Shown: piece by piece, positions 45,824 to 54,539 of the stretch
Numbering within the stretch: position 1 is the first letter of the stretch
Layout of the letters: each line of letters begins with the position of its first letter
From: an uncultured PS1 clade bacterium
GTDB taxonomy: Bacteria; Pseudomonadota; Alphaproteobacteria; MED-G09
Assembly: GCA_902626605.1 (NCBI GenBank)
Contig: CACOFZ010000003.1
Coordinates: forward strand, 87,201 to 151,200
DNA length: 64,000 nucleotides
Direction: 5' to 3'
Translations under genes and position numbers: made by a program
The notes under the pieces: generated by a model
What the model saw: only the letters and a program-made list of their open reading frames with translations
Database searches by the model: none
Told to the model about the DNA's origin: nothing

Positions 45824-46950
45824 GATAAGCGATTATCATATATCCATCCCCCACCTAAAACCCTTGAGCTATTTTGAATATCATAAAATACGCAAGCCTG
45901 GCCCGGAGAAATGCCTTCCCTTAGCCCAGATTCCAATTTTACACTTATATTATTTCCTTCAGTAATTATATCTGCATTTTCTAGTTCAAGGGTTGAGCCA
46001 ACTTTTACCTTAACTTTAAGTGTTTTATTAGTAAATTTATCATCACCCAACCAATTAATGTCCTTAATATATATAGTTTCTTTTTTCAAATCTTCCTTGG
46101 TACCGACGGTAACTTCGTACGAAGAGGGATTTATATCAATAACATATAAAGGCTTACCAATTGCTAATCCCAATCCTCTTCTTTGGCCAATAGTAAAATT
46201 TACTATACCATTATGCTCTGCAAGAATTTCACCTGATTTAGAGACAATTTTCCCTTTAATATGACCATTAGGGTTCAGTTTCTTTAAAACATCCTTATAA
46301 TTGCCATCAGGAACAAAACAAATGTCTTGACTATCTGGTTTTTCTGAAACTTCAAGGCCAATATTTTCTGCTATTTGACGAATTTCTGATTTAATAAAGT
46401 TACCTAGAGGAAATCTTAAAAAATTAAGTTGCTCTCTTGTGGTTTTAAAAAGAAAATAACTTTGATCTCTTTCTATATCCCTAGCTCTGTACATTTCACG
46501 TCCATTTTTACCCTCAACTGAATTAATGTAATGTCCAGTTACTAGTGCATCAGCATTTAAATCTTTTGAAACATCAAATAAGTCATCAAACTTAACTCTT
46601 TCATTGCATAAAACACATGGTATTGGTGTCTCACCTTTTTCGTATGATGATGCAAAATCATTTATAACTTTTTCTTTAAAAATTTTTTCATAATCTAAAA
46701 CATAGTGAGGAATTTTTAATTTAGATGCTACCTTTTTGGCATCGTGAATATCTTGGCCAGCACAACAGGATCCTTTCTTTTTAGGAGAACTGCTATTATC
46801 ATAAAGTTGGAGCGTAATTCCAATTGCTTCATAACCAGAAGCTTTTACAAGAGCTGCAGCTACGGAAGAGTCAACGCCACCTGACATGGCTATTACAACT
46901 CGGCCTTTCTTGTTTTCATTTTTTAATTCTAAATCTACTTTTGGTATCAT
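45820..46950 (-). CDS. mnmA: tRNA-specific 2-thiouridylase
   Basis: Thiolates U34 of tRNA-Lys, -Glu and -Gln in the cytosol using persulfide sulfur. The PP-loop is AMSGGVDSSVAA; catalytic cysteines lie in PCVLCNERVKFD and in SQDICFVPDG. The GSCCAGQDIHDAKKVA insertion near residue 48 is common in alphaproteobacterial MnmA. The 376 residues include the C-terminal beta-barrel. tRNA-Met lies directly downstream, and the sulfur donor chain would include a cysteine desulfurase encoded elsewhere. Confidence 0.96.
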   Translation of the reverse strand: MIPKVDLELKNENKKGRVVIAMSGGVDSSVAAALVKASGYEAIGITLQLYDNSSSPKKKGSCCAGQDIHDAKKVASKLKIPHYVLDYEKIFKEKVINDFASSYEKGETPIPCVLCNERVKFDDLFDVSKDLNADALVTGHYINSVEGKNGREMYRARDIERDQSYFLFKTTREQLNFLRFPLGNFIKSEIRQIAENIGLEVSEKPDSQDICFVPDGNYKDVLKKLNPNGHIKGKIVSKSGEILAEHNGIVNFTIGQRRGLGLAIGKPLYVIDINPSSYEVTVGTKEDLKKETIYIKDINWLGDDKFTNKTLKVKVKVGSTLELENADIITEGNNISVKLESGLREGISPGQACVFYDIQNSSRVLGGGWIYDNRLS

Positions 46951-47057
46951 AAGAACTAAATATAAAAATTATTCAATTAATGCAATTAATTAAGACTCAA
47001 AAATAATACCTTTAATTATTTAATTTATTTTATTACTTATAGTTACTATAATTTCTT

Positions 47058-47837
47058 ATGTTTCAAAAAAATATTTTAACTGAATTAATTAAAATCTCTT
47101 ATGAGGCAGGAGTTTTAATTATGAATATTTATAATAGTAAATTTGAAGTAAATCATAAAAATGATAATTCACCTGTAACTAATGCAGACAGAGATGCTGA
47201 AGAATTTATTTTAAAAAAATTGAATAATATCTTTCCCAATATTCCAATTATTTCGGAAGAGGCATATTCAAATAATATTATTCCAAATTATGATAAAAAA
47301 TTTTTTCTTATTGATCCTTTGGATGGAACAAAAGAGTTCATAAAAAAAAATGGAGAATTTACTGTTAACATTGCATTTATAGATGAAGGATTCACAAAAA
47401 TTGGCTTCATAAATGCTCCAGCAAAGAATAAAATTTTTTTCAATGATGAAAAAAAGTCTTACGTTATTGAAACAAAATCTAAAGATCAAATATCTATTCA
47501 AAAAGCCAAACAAATTAAAGTAAGTAATGAAAAACAAAAGAATTTAATCGCTACAATTAGTAGATCTCATGCTGAAAAAGAGACTGAAAATCTTTTAAAA
47601 AATTATGATATTGATAAGATCAACTATTTAGGTTCTTCATATAAATTTTGTTCAATTGCATCTGGAGAAGCCCATATATATCCAAGAATGTCGCCAACTT
47701 GCGAATGGGACACTGCAGCAGGACATGCAATTTTAAAAACTGCAGGTGGCAATACTAGGTTATTAAATGGTGAGGAATTAAGATATGGTTTTAAGGAGAA
47801 TAATTTTATAAATCCATATTTTATTGCAAGGAATTAA
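47058..47837 (+). CDS. cysQ: 3'(2'),5'-bisphosphate nucleotidase
   Basis: Hydrolyses 3'-phosphoadenosine 5'-phosphate from sulfate assimilation and sulfotransferase reactions. Inositol-monophosphatase fold with metal-binding IISEEA, DPLDGTKEFI and CEWDTAAGHAIL, all in the right order, which is the CysQ branch. 259 residues. Ribosome site is weak. It lies alone, 50 nt before the PQQ dehydrogenase gene and divergent from mnmA. Confidence 0.93.
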   Translation: MFQKNILTELIKISYEAGVLIMNIYNSKFEVNHKNDNSPVTNADRDAEEFILKKLNNIFPNIPIISEEAYSNNIIPNYDKKFFLIDPLDGTKEFIKKNGEFTVNIAFIDEGFTKIGFINAPAKNKIFFNDEKKSYVIETKSKDQISIQKAKQIKVSNEKQKNLIATISRSHAEKETENLLKNYDIDKINYLGSSYKFCSIASGEAHIYPRMSPTCEWDTAAGHAILKTAGGNTRLLNGEELRYGFKENNFINPYFIARN

Positions 47838-47887
47838 TAAATTATTTAATTTAGAATTATATAGCTTTCGGGTAATTGAGGGGAATA

Positions 47888-50101
47888 ATGAGTCATCCAA
47901 GTCTAGGAAAAAAAACAGCAATTTTTATTAATATTTTTTTAATCTTTATGCTCGTATTTGGTATTTTAGTCAAAACCGCATCAATAAACAAACCAGATAT
48001 AAAGAAAAATATACCTATGCCAAAAGAAAAAAAGGTAAATTCATTAGGTGATATAAATACTCAAAGAATTATTAATGCTAACAATGAGCCACATAATTGG
48101 TTAGCTCATGGAAGAGACTATAATGAGCAAAGATACTCCCCTCTTGATCAAATAAATACAGAAACAATTCAAAATTTAGAACTTGAGTGGTCTTTAGATA
48201 TGGGAACAACTAGAGGTCTAGAAGCTACACCAATAGTAGACAATGGAATAATGTTTGTTTCAAGTACATGGAGTGTTGTTCATGCTGTAGATGCAAAAAC
48301 TGGAGAGGAATTATGGGTTTATGATCCAAACGTTCCAAGAAGTTGGGCAAGAAAAGTATGTTGTGATGTTGTAAACAGAGGTGTAGCTGTTTGGGAAAAG
48401 AAAGTTTATTTTGGAACAATAGATGGCCGTCTTATAAGTTTGGACTCAAAAACTGGAGAAGTTGTATGGGAAATCAATACACTAATTGATAAGGAGAAAG
48501 ACTATACAATCACTGGCGCTCCTAGAATTGCAAATGGAAAAGTTTTTATTGGTAATGGTGGTGCGGATATGGGTGGTGTAAGAGGTTATGTCTCAGCATA
48601 TAATGTGGATAATGGAAATTTAGAATGGCGCTTTTTTACTGTTCCAGGGGATCCATCTCTTCCTTTTGAGCACCCAGAACTTGAAATGGCCGCAGAAACA
48701 TGGACTGGTCAGTGGTGGACAATGGGTGGTGGTGGAACTGTATGGAATTCAATAGTATTTGATCCTGAATTTAATCAAGTATATATAGGTACTGGTAATG
48801 GTTCACCTTGGAATCAACAGATTCGCTCTCCTGGAGGAGGTGATAATTTATTTCTATCATCGATAGTAGCCTTAGATGCAGACAATGGTAAAATGAAATG
48901 GTTTTATCAAACAACTCCCGAGGAAAGATGGGATTATACAGCTACACAAGATATTATGTTAGCTGAAATTTTAGTTGATGGCTCTAACAGAAAGGTTCTA
49001 ATGCAAGCACCAAAAAATGGCTTTTTTTATGTATTAGATAGAGAAACAGGTGAACTTCTCAGAGCAAATAATTATGTTAGAACAAACTGGGCTACACATA
49101 TTGATTTAAATACAGGAAGGCCTGTTCTTAATCCTGATAAAGATTATTATAAAAAAGCCGAATGGATTTTACCGGGTACTTTTGGAGGTCATGGCTGGCA
49201 AGCTATGTCATATGATCCAAAACAAGGATTGGTTTTTATACCTACAATGGAAATTGTTGCTGTTCATAAAGTTAAAGAGTCATACTCAAAAACAGGTCTA
49301 TATAAAATGCAGCCTCAAACTGTAAATACAGGAACTGAATTTAATTTATGGGGAACTGTACCAGATATGTCTGATGGAGAGAGCATACCTCCAATTACAG
49401 GAGAATTAATTGCCTTTGATCCAATTACTGGTAAAACTAAATGGTCAATCCAGCATGAACAATTTTGGAATGGCGGTCCACTTACTACAGCGGGAAATTT
49501 AGTTTTTCAAGGAAACGCATCTGGTTTTTTTGAGGCATATGACTCTCGAAATGGAAAATTAATGTGGTCTAAAAATGCTTATATAGGAATTATGGCTCCA
49601 CCCATAACATTTATGATTGATGGTGAGCAATATATAAGCATTCTAGCCGGTGACGGAGGCTCAAGTAATTTTCTTGGTGATAATTTTGGCGAATGGAGAG
49701 GAAAGCTTGCATCTATAAAATATGGCAACAACGGAAAGCTTTTAACATTCAAACTAGGTGGCAGATCTAAAATAGAAGAAATGCCAGAGAGAGATTTAAA
49801 AATACCTGAACAACCAATCTTAAATGCTAGTTCAAAAGATATTAAGGCCGGTGAAGATATCTATGCGAACTATTGTGCAATTTGTCATGGCAGTGGGGTA
49901 CATGGAAAAACAATAGCTGATTTAAGGTATATGGACTCTTACACTCACGAGAATTTTAGAGAAATAGTCTTAAATGGATTATATGAGGAAAACGGGATGA
50001 AAGGTTTTTCAGACATATTAAATGAAAAAAATGTTTTTGAAGTCCACTCTTACATCGTTGATGTAGCCTCTAAAGAGAGAATTCAAAATCAAAATAATTA
50101 G
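47888..50101 (+). CDS. PQQ-dependent dehydrogenase with C-terminal cytochrome c (quinohemoprotein)
   Basis: Periplasmic alcohol/aldehyde oxidising enzyme. An N-terminal hydrophobic segment (about 10-32 of the 737 residues) is a signal or anchor. The eight-bladed propeller has the vicinal Cys pair in KVCCDVVNRG, tryptophan-docking repeats, and catalytic Asp in EERWDYTATQ. The residue two after this Asp is Thr, not Asp, so a calcium rather than a lanthanide cofactor is predicted. A cytochrome c domain (last ~80 residues) has CAICH for heme. The track start at 47876 is TTG; GAGGGG before ATG 47888 decides the start. No PQQ biosynthesis genes are visible, so PQQ comes from elsewhere. Confidence 0.9.
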   Translation: MSHPSLGKKTAIFINIFLIFMLVFGILVKTASINKPDIKKNIPMPKEKKVNSLGDINTQRIINANNEPHNWLAHGRDYNEQRYSPLDQINTETIQNLELEWSLDMGTTRGLEATPIVDNGIMFVSSTWSVVHAVDAKTGEELWVYDPNVPRSWARKVCCDVVNRGVAVWEKKVYFGTIDGRLISLDSKTGEVVWEINTLIDKEKDYTITGAPRIANGKVFIGNGGADMGGVRGYVSAYNVDNGNLEWRFFTVPGDPSLPFEHPELEMAAETWTGQWWTMGGGGTVWNSIVFDPEFNQVYIGTGNGSPWNQQIRSPGGGDNLFLSSIVALDADNGKMKWFYQTTPEERWDYTATQDIMLAEILVDGSNRKVLMQAPKNGFFYVLDRETGELLRANNYVRTNWATHIDLNTGRPVLNPDKDYYKKAEWILPGTFGGHGWQAMSYDPKQGLVFIPTMEIVAVHKVKESYSKTGLYKMQPQTVNTGTEFNLWGTVPDMSDGESIPPITGELIAFDPITGKTKWSIQHEQFWNGGPLTTAGNLVFQGNASGFFEAYDSRNGKLMWSKNAYIGIMAPPITFMIDGEQYISILAGDGGSSNFLGDNFGEWRGKLASIKYGNNGKLLTFKLGGRSKIEEMPERDLKIPEQPILNASSKDIKAGEDIYANYCAICHGSGVHGKTIADLRYMDSYTHENFREIVLNGLYEENGMKGFSDILNEKNVFEVHSYIVDVASKERIQNQNN

Positions 50102-50655
50102 TTTTTTTCTGGAAGTGAAGGAGATAGTATTTCTTCTAACTCGATATTAATCTCGCCAGATAAAGAGTTATACTTATCCTTATCTTTTAATTCATCAGGC
50201 AGTTGTTCATTTTCGTTTAACTTTATGTTTAAATTTGTGAGTTTTACAGCCACTGGTGTACCCTTTTTAGTAATTTTTTCAATTTCCATTATTTTTTCTA
50301 AAAGTAACGGATTGTATTCAACAGCATAAAGCCTGGGATCACCCTTCTCTATTCCTTCAGAATCGGTAGATCTTAATAAAAGAAAAATTTCTCCCTTTGT
50401 TTTTTCTAATTTGTTAGGTTCATTTACCCCACTCCATAAAATTTTATAAAGCTGATCATTTTTTGAAAAATCGTTATCTCTATAAGGAATACCCTGCATT
50501 TCTCTTATTGACGAATATGAGATAATAGAAAAAATAAGAACTAAAAAAATAAGAAAAATTTTTATTTTAATAGAAAAATTCGTAAGAAAATTAATACTAA
50601 CTAATAATGCAAATAAAGCTGCATATGCTATTCCAAAAAGTATGAATTGATTCAT
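50098..50655 (-). CDS. Unknown membrane protein of MotA/ExbD-like module
   Basis: I do not recognise this 185-residue protein. Two hydrophobic segments (about residues 4-22 and 30-50) precede a soluble domain of ~130 residues that begins REMQGIPYRD and includes GEIFLLLRSTDSEGIEKGDPRLYAVEY. It lies 1 nt downstream of the ExbD-like gene, so it belongs to the same mRNA and probably the same membrane complex. The soluble part may be periplasmic or cytoplasmic: two membrane passes would put both ends on one side. Its stop shares TTAG with the PQQ dehydrogenase stop. Confidence 0.78.
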   Translation of the reverse strand: MNQFILFGIAYAALFALLVSINFLTNFSIKIKIFLIFLVLIFSIISYSSIREMQGIPYRDNDFSKNDQLYKILWSGVNEPNKLEKTKGEIFLLLRSTDSEGIEKGDPRLYAVEYNPLLLEKIMEIEKITKKGTPVAVKLTNLNIKLNENEQLPDELKDKDKYNSLSGEINIELEEILSPSLPEKN

Positions 50656-50656
50656 T

Positions 50657-51268
50657 TTACTTTACCCTGCCTGTGATTAATGGTTTTTGCAGTTGATTTA
50701 TATCTAAAACATTACCTTTATCGTCGAGAGTAAATCTTAAGGCTGTAATTTCATCACCGGTTTTTTTTAAAAAAAAGTCATTAAAATAAATTAATTCCAA
50801 TTTAGGATTAATCTTTTCAACTTTTACTTTTACGATTATAGGTCTTGGGCCATGTGACTTATAGTAGAGTAAATTAACAACATACTCTCCTTGCATATAA
50901 CCTCTTATAGTAACAACTTCTTGATTGTTAGGGTTTGCCATCTCAATTCCGTCAATCACTATTCTATCCCCAAGAGCACCTCTGTCATCTCTATCAAGGT
51001 GCATCAATCCAGCTTGTTGACTCTGAAAATAAACAATATTTCCTTCCGGATCTTCTACAATTAAATCAATATCGTCTGGATTACCATCTTTCCACTCAGC
51101 TGAAATAATAAATTCTGCTTTGCTATCAATTTTACCCCCATCTTGCGGTTTTTGAATCAACGCAAATGAAATAAAAAACATAAAGGCAAAGCCTAATAAT
51201 GCATTAAATAATAAATCAGTGAATGCATCTCCATTACTAGACTCAATTGAAAGAATTTTTTTACTCAA
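50657..51268 (-). CDS. ExbD/MotB-like single-pass protein with unusual C-terminal domain
   Basis: A 203-residue protein with one N-terminal membrane segment (about 18-38) that contains aspartates at positions 14 and 18 (GDAFTDLLFNALLGFAF), matching the proton-binding Asp of ExbD/TolR/MotB. Instead of the ExbD-fold or OmpA-like peptidoglycan domain, the exterior part has NPDDIDLIVEDPEGN and HLDRDDRGALGD, resembling a DUF2135/YfaP-like beta-domain. Start is TTG, within 8 nt of the MotA-like stop. Together with the upstream channel it suggests a proton-driven stator unit acting in the periplasm. Confidence 0.8.
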   Translation of the reverse strand: MSKKILSIESSNGDAFTDLLFNALLGFAFMFFISFALIQKPQDGGKIDSKAEFIISAEWKDGNPDDIDLIVEDPEGNIVYFQSQQAGLMHLDRDDRGALGDRIVIDGIEMANPNNQEVVTIRGYMQGEYVVNLLYYKSHGPRPIIVKVKVEKINPKLELIYFNDFFLKKTGDEITALRFTLDDKGNVLDINQLQKPLITGRVK

Positions 51269-51893
51269 AATTATTTTCCGTATAAAAAGCTAAATCATTC
51301 AACAGAGAAATAATCCATGTAGCTGAAAAATGAAATTGTATTCTAAGTAAAGTGCTAACAATTAAACCAGTGAGGGTAGTATATAAAGCTACAGCCATTC
51401 CAGAACTCATTGACGATAATGCTATTTTTAGATCCTCTGGACTTGTGCTGTTTAAATCGGCAATAGGTTTTAGCATAAGAATGAATCCTATAATTGTTCC
51501 AAGCAATCCTAATTTTAAAGCAACATCTGATGCAATTACACCATAGCTAATCTTTTTCTCAAACTCTGACTCAAAAGCATTAATTAAAACATCCTTATCT
51601 TCTTTTTTGTCCAAAGAATTAAAAAATTTAGAAACCAGTAATTTTTTATTTTTAAATTCCATATTTTCAAAAGAATTTCTCTCTTCAGAAATAATTTTTG
51701 ATAAATATAACCAATAAATCGATGAAATAACCCATAAACCAACTATTACTTTAGATATTTGACTTTTATCACCTTCCAAAATAATTGCTAATAACCCTCT
51801 TTCATTGAGAATCCATATTCCAAATATAATTAATACTAAAAGAAGGAGTGATCTTAAAACTCCAAGTGATTGATTTTTTGCATTTAATTTCAT
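51261..51893 (-). CDS. MotA/TolQ/ExbB family proton channel protein
   Basis: A 210-residue inner-membrane protein with four hydrophobic segments (about 12-29, 47-66, 127-143, 163-184). The MotA/ExbB domain is the last two segments with LGLLGTIIGFILMLKPI and SSGMAVALYTTLTGLIVSTL, the family signature. Between TM2 and TM3 is a cytoplasmic loop of ~60 residues rich in Glu and Lys. AAGGAA precedes the ATG. It leads a three-gene module with an ExbD/MotB-like protein and an unknown protein. It is not a dedicated TonB energiser by neighbourhood: no tonB is visible. Confidence 0.88.
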   Translation of the reverse strand: MKLNAKNQSLGVLRSLLLLVLIIFGIWILNERGLLAIILEGDKSQISKVIVGLWVISSIYWLYLSKIISEERNSFENMEFKNKKLLVSKFFNSLDKKEDKDVLINAFESEFEKKISYGVIASDVALKLGLLGTIIGFILMLKPIADLNSTSPEDLKIALSSMSSGMAVALYTTLTGLIVSTLLRIQFHFSATWIISLLNDLAFYTENNFE

Positions 51894-51996
51894 AATTTAT
51901 TTCCTTTTATTATTATATATAATAATTTGAATAGGAATTAATATTTTAATTTTGATTTTAATTATTATTATTACTATAAGGCTTTGAGGTATTAAT

Positions 51997-53328
51997 ATGA
52001 AAGAAAAAATTCTTATTGAAAATGGTACAATAATTGATGGAACCGGCTCTAAAGAATACGTCGGCAATATAGTTATTGAAGATAATAAAATTATTGCCAT
52101 TGAAGAAAATTTAGAAGATTTCTCTAAAGCAGAAAATATCAAGAAAATTGATGCATCTGGTAAATTTGTTATGCCGGGTATTATTGATGCTCATTGTCAT
52201 ATAAGCTTTGACGAGCCAACATCAAATGATGAGCTATTTTTTCATAGAAGACAGGCTTTAGCAGCAATAATATCGGGACACAATGCTAGAAAAGTTTTAT
52301 TAGCTGGTGTAACAGGTTTTTGTGATCCTGACAGTTTGCATGAAATTGGAATTGATTTAAGGGACGCCATTAATTCTGGATATGTTGAGGGACCAAGAAT
52401 GTCTGTTGGAGGAAATGCTCTGTTAACATCTGTTGGGGGAACCGCAGGCAGATTAATACCTGATCAAGGTATAAGAGGTTATGCTCAAATCGTACAAAAT
52501 AGAGATGAAATAATCACAGAAGTTAGGCGTCAGATAAAGAATGGCGCTGACTGGATAAAAATTCATGTTACGGGTCTTATTCCAAACCAAAGAGAGTCTG
52601 GTGAAATATCTGTATGGTCATATGATGAGCTTAAATTAGTATGTGATTTAGCGCATGACCTTGGTATTCCAGTTGTCGGCCATGTAAGAAATGCAAAAGG
52701 GGTAATAGATAGTATTAAAGCTGGAATGGATATGATACTCCATGCAACATTTATGGATGAAGAAGCAATTGATCTAGTTTGTGAAACCAAAACACCAATT
52801 GTTCCAACTTTTACTTTTCAAGCAAATCTTGCTGATTTTGGTGAAATAATAGGCGCGTCATCTGACTACAGAGAAATTTTTAGAAAAGAAATTGTTGATA
52901 ATTGTGAAATATTTAAAAAAATTCATGATGCAGGTGTTCCATTGCTATGTGGAACTGAGAGTGGTTTTTCAATGACACCATATGGAGAATGGCATTACAG
53001 AGAGCTTGAAGTCTTTTCTAATGATATAGGTATGAGCAATTTAGAATCAATTGTTTGTGCTACAAAAAATGCCTCTAAGGCCTTAAAGATGGAAGGACAA
53101 GTTGGTACATTAGAAAATAACATGCTTGCTGATATATTAATTTTAGATGAGAATCCTCTTAAAGATATCACTGTCTTAGGTGATAAATCAAAGATTTCAT
53201 CGATTATACTTAATGGACGTGAGATAGATAGAACTATACCAATTCCAGAAATTACTCCGCCACAAGGGTGGAGATTATCTCCTTATTCTGACAAAATTCT
53301 AACACAAAATATTGCAAAAAATAGATAA
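51997..53328 (+). CDS. Amidohydrolase family protein (metal-dependent)
   Basis: TIM-barrel hydrolase, 443 residues, resembling imidazolonepropionase-related prolidase-like amidohydrolases. Metal ligands: DAHCHISF (HxH), IKIHVTG (Lys/His strand), VGHVRNAKG and ILHATFM. The final conserved Asp of the family, usually GTDxG, reads CGTESGFS here, so Glu replaces Asp. C-terminal GTLENNMLADILILDENPL is typical. First gene of a six-gene operon (next gene 5 nt away). It probably opens a C-N or cyclic bond in the pathway substrate. Confidence 0.87.
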   Translation: MKEKILIENGTIIDGTGSKEYVGNIVIEDNKIIAIEENLEDFSKAENIKKIDASGKFVMPGIIDAHCHISFDEPTSNDELFFHRRQALAAIISGHNARKVLLAGVTGFCDPDSLHEIGIDLRDAINSGYVEGPRMSVGGNALLTSVGGTAGRLIPDQGIRGYAQIVQNRDEIITEVRRQIKNGADWIKIHVTGLIPNQRESGEISVWSYDELKLVCDLAHDLGIPVVGHVRNAKGVIDSIKAGMDMILHATFMDEEAIDLVCETKTPIVPTFTFQANLADFGEIIGASSDYREIFRKEIVDNCEIFKKIHDAGVPLLCGTESGFSMTPYGEWHYRELEVFSNDIGMSNLESIVCATKNASKALKMEGQVGTLENNMLADILILDENPLKDITVLGDKSKISSIILNGREIDRTIPIPEITPPQGWRLSPYSDKILTQNIAKNR

Positions 53329-53333
53329 TTTAA

Positions 53334-54539
53334 ATGACTGAACACATCTTTAATAATTACAATGATGCAGTTAATGCTTTGAGAATTAAAGATCTAAAGC
53401 AATCACTATATGATGATGGTGAGGTAATTATGGATCAAGTTTTAGTTTGTCTCCATGGAGAAGAACATAAAAAAAGAAGAAAACTTGAGAATAAAATTTT
53501 TACAAGAGAAGTTTTTAAATATTATGAAAATGAAGTTTTCCCTAGAACTATTAATGAAACTCTAGAACCTTATAAAGAATCCGGAAAAATGGACCTAGTA
53601 GATTATGGTTTTAGAGTTTTACTTAATTTAACAGCAGATTTCTCTGGTGTTGATAGACCTGAAAAAACAAAAAAAGAAACTGAAATATTATTAGGTTTAT
53701 TAAAAATTTTTGCATCTGGGGCAACCTTACATCATTCAACAAGAGATCATGAAGAAGTTAAAAATGAGGTAAGAAATGCTCTTAAAAGTTTTGATAAACA
53801 ATTTTTAAAACCATCGATTGAAAGAAGGAAAAATTTAATTAAAAAACAGGCTTATGAAGACTTACCAAGCGACATATTGACTGTTCTTCTTATGAATGAA
53901 GATGATCTAAACCTTCCATATGATGTTCTTCAAAGAGAAATAGCTTTTTATCTATTAGCAGGAGCTCAAACATCAATTCATTCACTTGTTCATGTTTTTC
54001 ATGAGATTCATGATTGGATTAAAAATAATCCTGAAAAAAAAGTTAAATTGAAAGATGATCCAATATTTGTCCAAAAATGCTTCCTCGAAAGCACTAGATT
54101 ACACCCATCAAGCCCAATTGCTTTGAGAAAGCCAGTCTGCCCTGTGAAGCTCCCAGATAATAAGGAAGCTAACTTAGGTGATAGCATTGTTATTGATCTA
54201 TATAATTCAAACAGAGATAAAAAAATATTTGGAGAAGATGCGAATAAATTTAATCCTTACAGAGAGCCACCTAGTGGTCAAAATTTATATGGACTCTCCT
54301 TCGGCCTAGGAATGCATTCATGTATTGGAAGAAATCTTGCAGCAGGTGTTAATTCGAAACCAGATACAGATCCAAATAATCATCATTATGGAACTGTGAC
54401 TATGATTTTAAGAGAGTTAATTTCACGTGATGCTATTCCTGACCCAAATAATAAACCAAAAATGGATGATAAAACAAAAAGACCAAATTGGGGTTATTAT
54501 CCTATAATTTTTTCCTCCAAGGATAAAAATTGTGACTAA
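53334..54539 (+). CDS. Cytochrome P450 (first of tandem pair)
   Basis: Bacterial soluble P450, 401 residues, no membrane anchor. The heme-ligand loop is FGLGMHSCIGR (Cys330), the K-helix ExxR is ESTR (252-255). In the I helix, the acid-alcohol pair is AGAQTS: Thr present, but Gln instead of the usual Asp/Glu. After the heme loop, a stretch NSKPDTDPNNHHYGTV precedes the L helix; it is shared with the second copy. No ferredoxin or reductase is adjacent. Coupled within the operon between the amidohydrolase and the second P450. Confidence 0.92.
   Translation: MTEHIFNNYNDAVNALRIKDLKQSLYDDGEVIMDQVLVCLHGEEHKKRRKLENKIFTREVFKYYENEVFPRTINETLEPYKESGKMDLVDYGFRVLLNLTADFSGVDRPEKTKKETEILLGLLKIFASGATLHHSTRDHEEVKNEVRNALKSFDKQFLKPSIERRKNLIKKQAYEDLPSDILTVLLMNEDDLNLPYDVLQREIAFYLLAGAQTSIHSLVHVFHEIHDWIKNNPEKKVKLKDDPIFVQKCFLESTRLHPSSPIALRKPVCPVKLPDNKEANLGDSIVIDLYNSNRDKKIFGEDANKFNPYREPPSGQNLYGLSFGLGMHSCIGRNLAAGVNSKPDTDPNNHHYGTVTMILRELISRDAIPDPNNKPKMDDKTKRPNWGYYPIIFSSKDKNCD

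Noticed and set aside
50098-51893. Zorya-type defence (ZorA/ZorB) reading of the MotA-like module
   Set aside because: The partner lacks the OmpA-like peptidoglycan domain of ZorB and no helicase or nuclease effector adjoins.
51909-51926. 18-bp perfect palindrome ATTATTATATATAATAAT between the MotA-like and amidohydrolase genes
   Set aside because: Composed only of A and T in an AT-rich spacer, so chance is a sufficient explanation.
51897-52142. 81-residue minus-strand ORF in the divergent region before the amidohydrolase
   Set aside because: Overlaps the amidohydrolase start antisense, Ile-rich from AT-rich DNA, no ribosome site.
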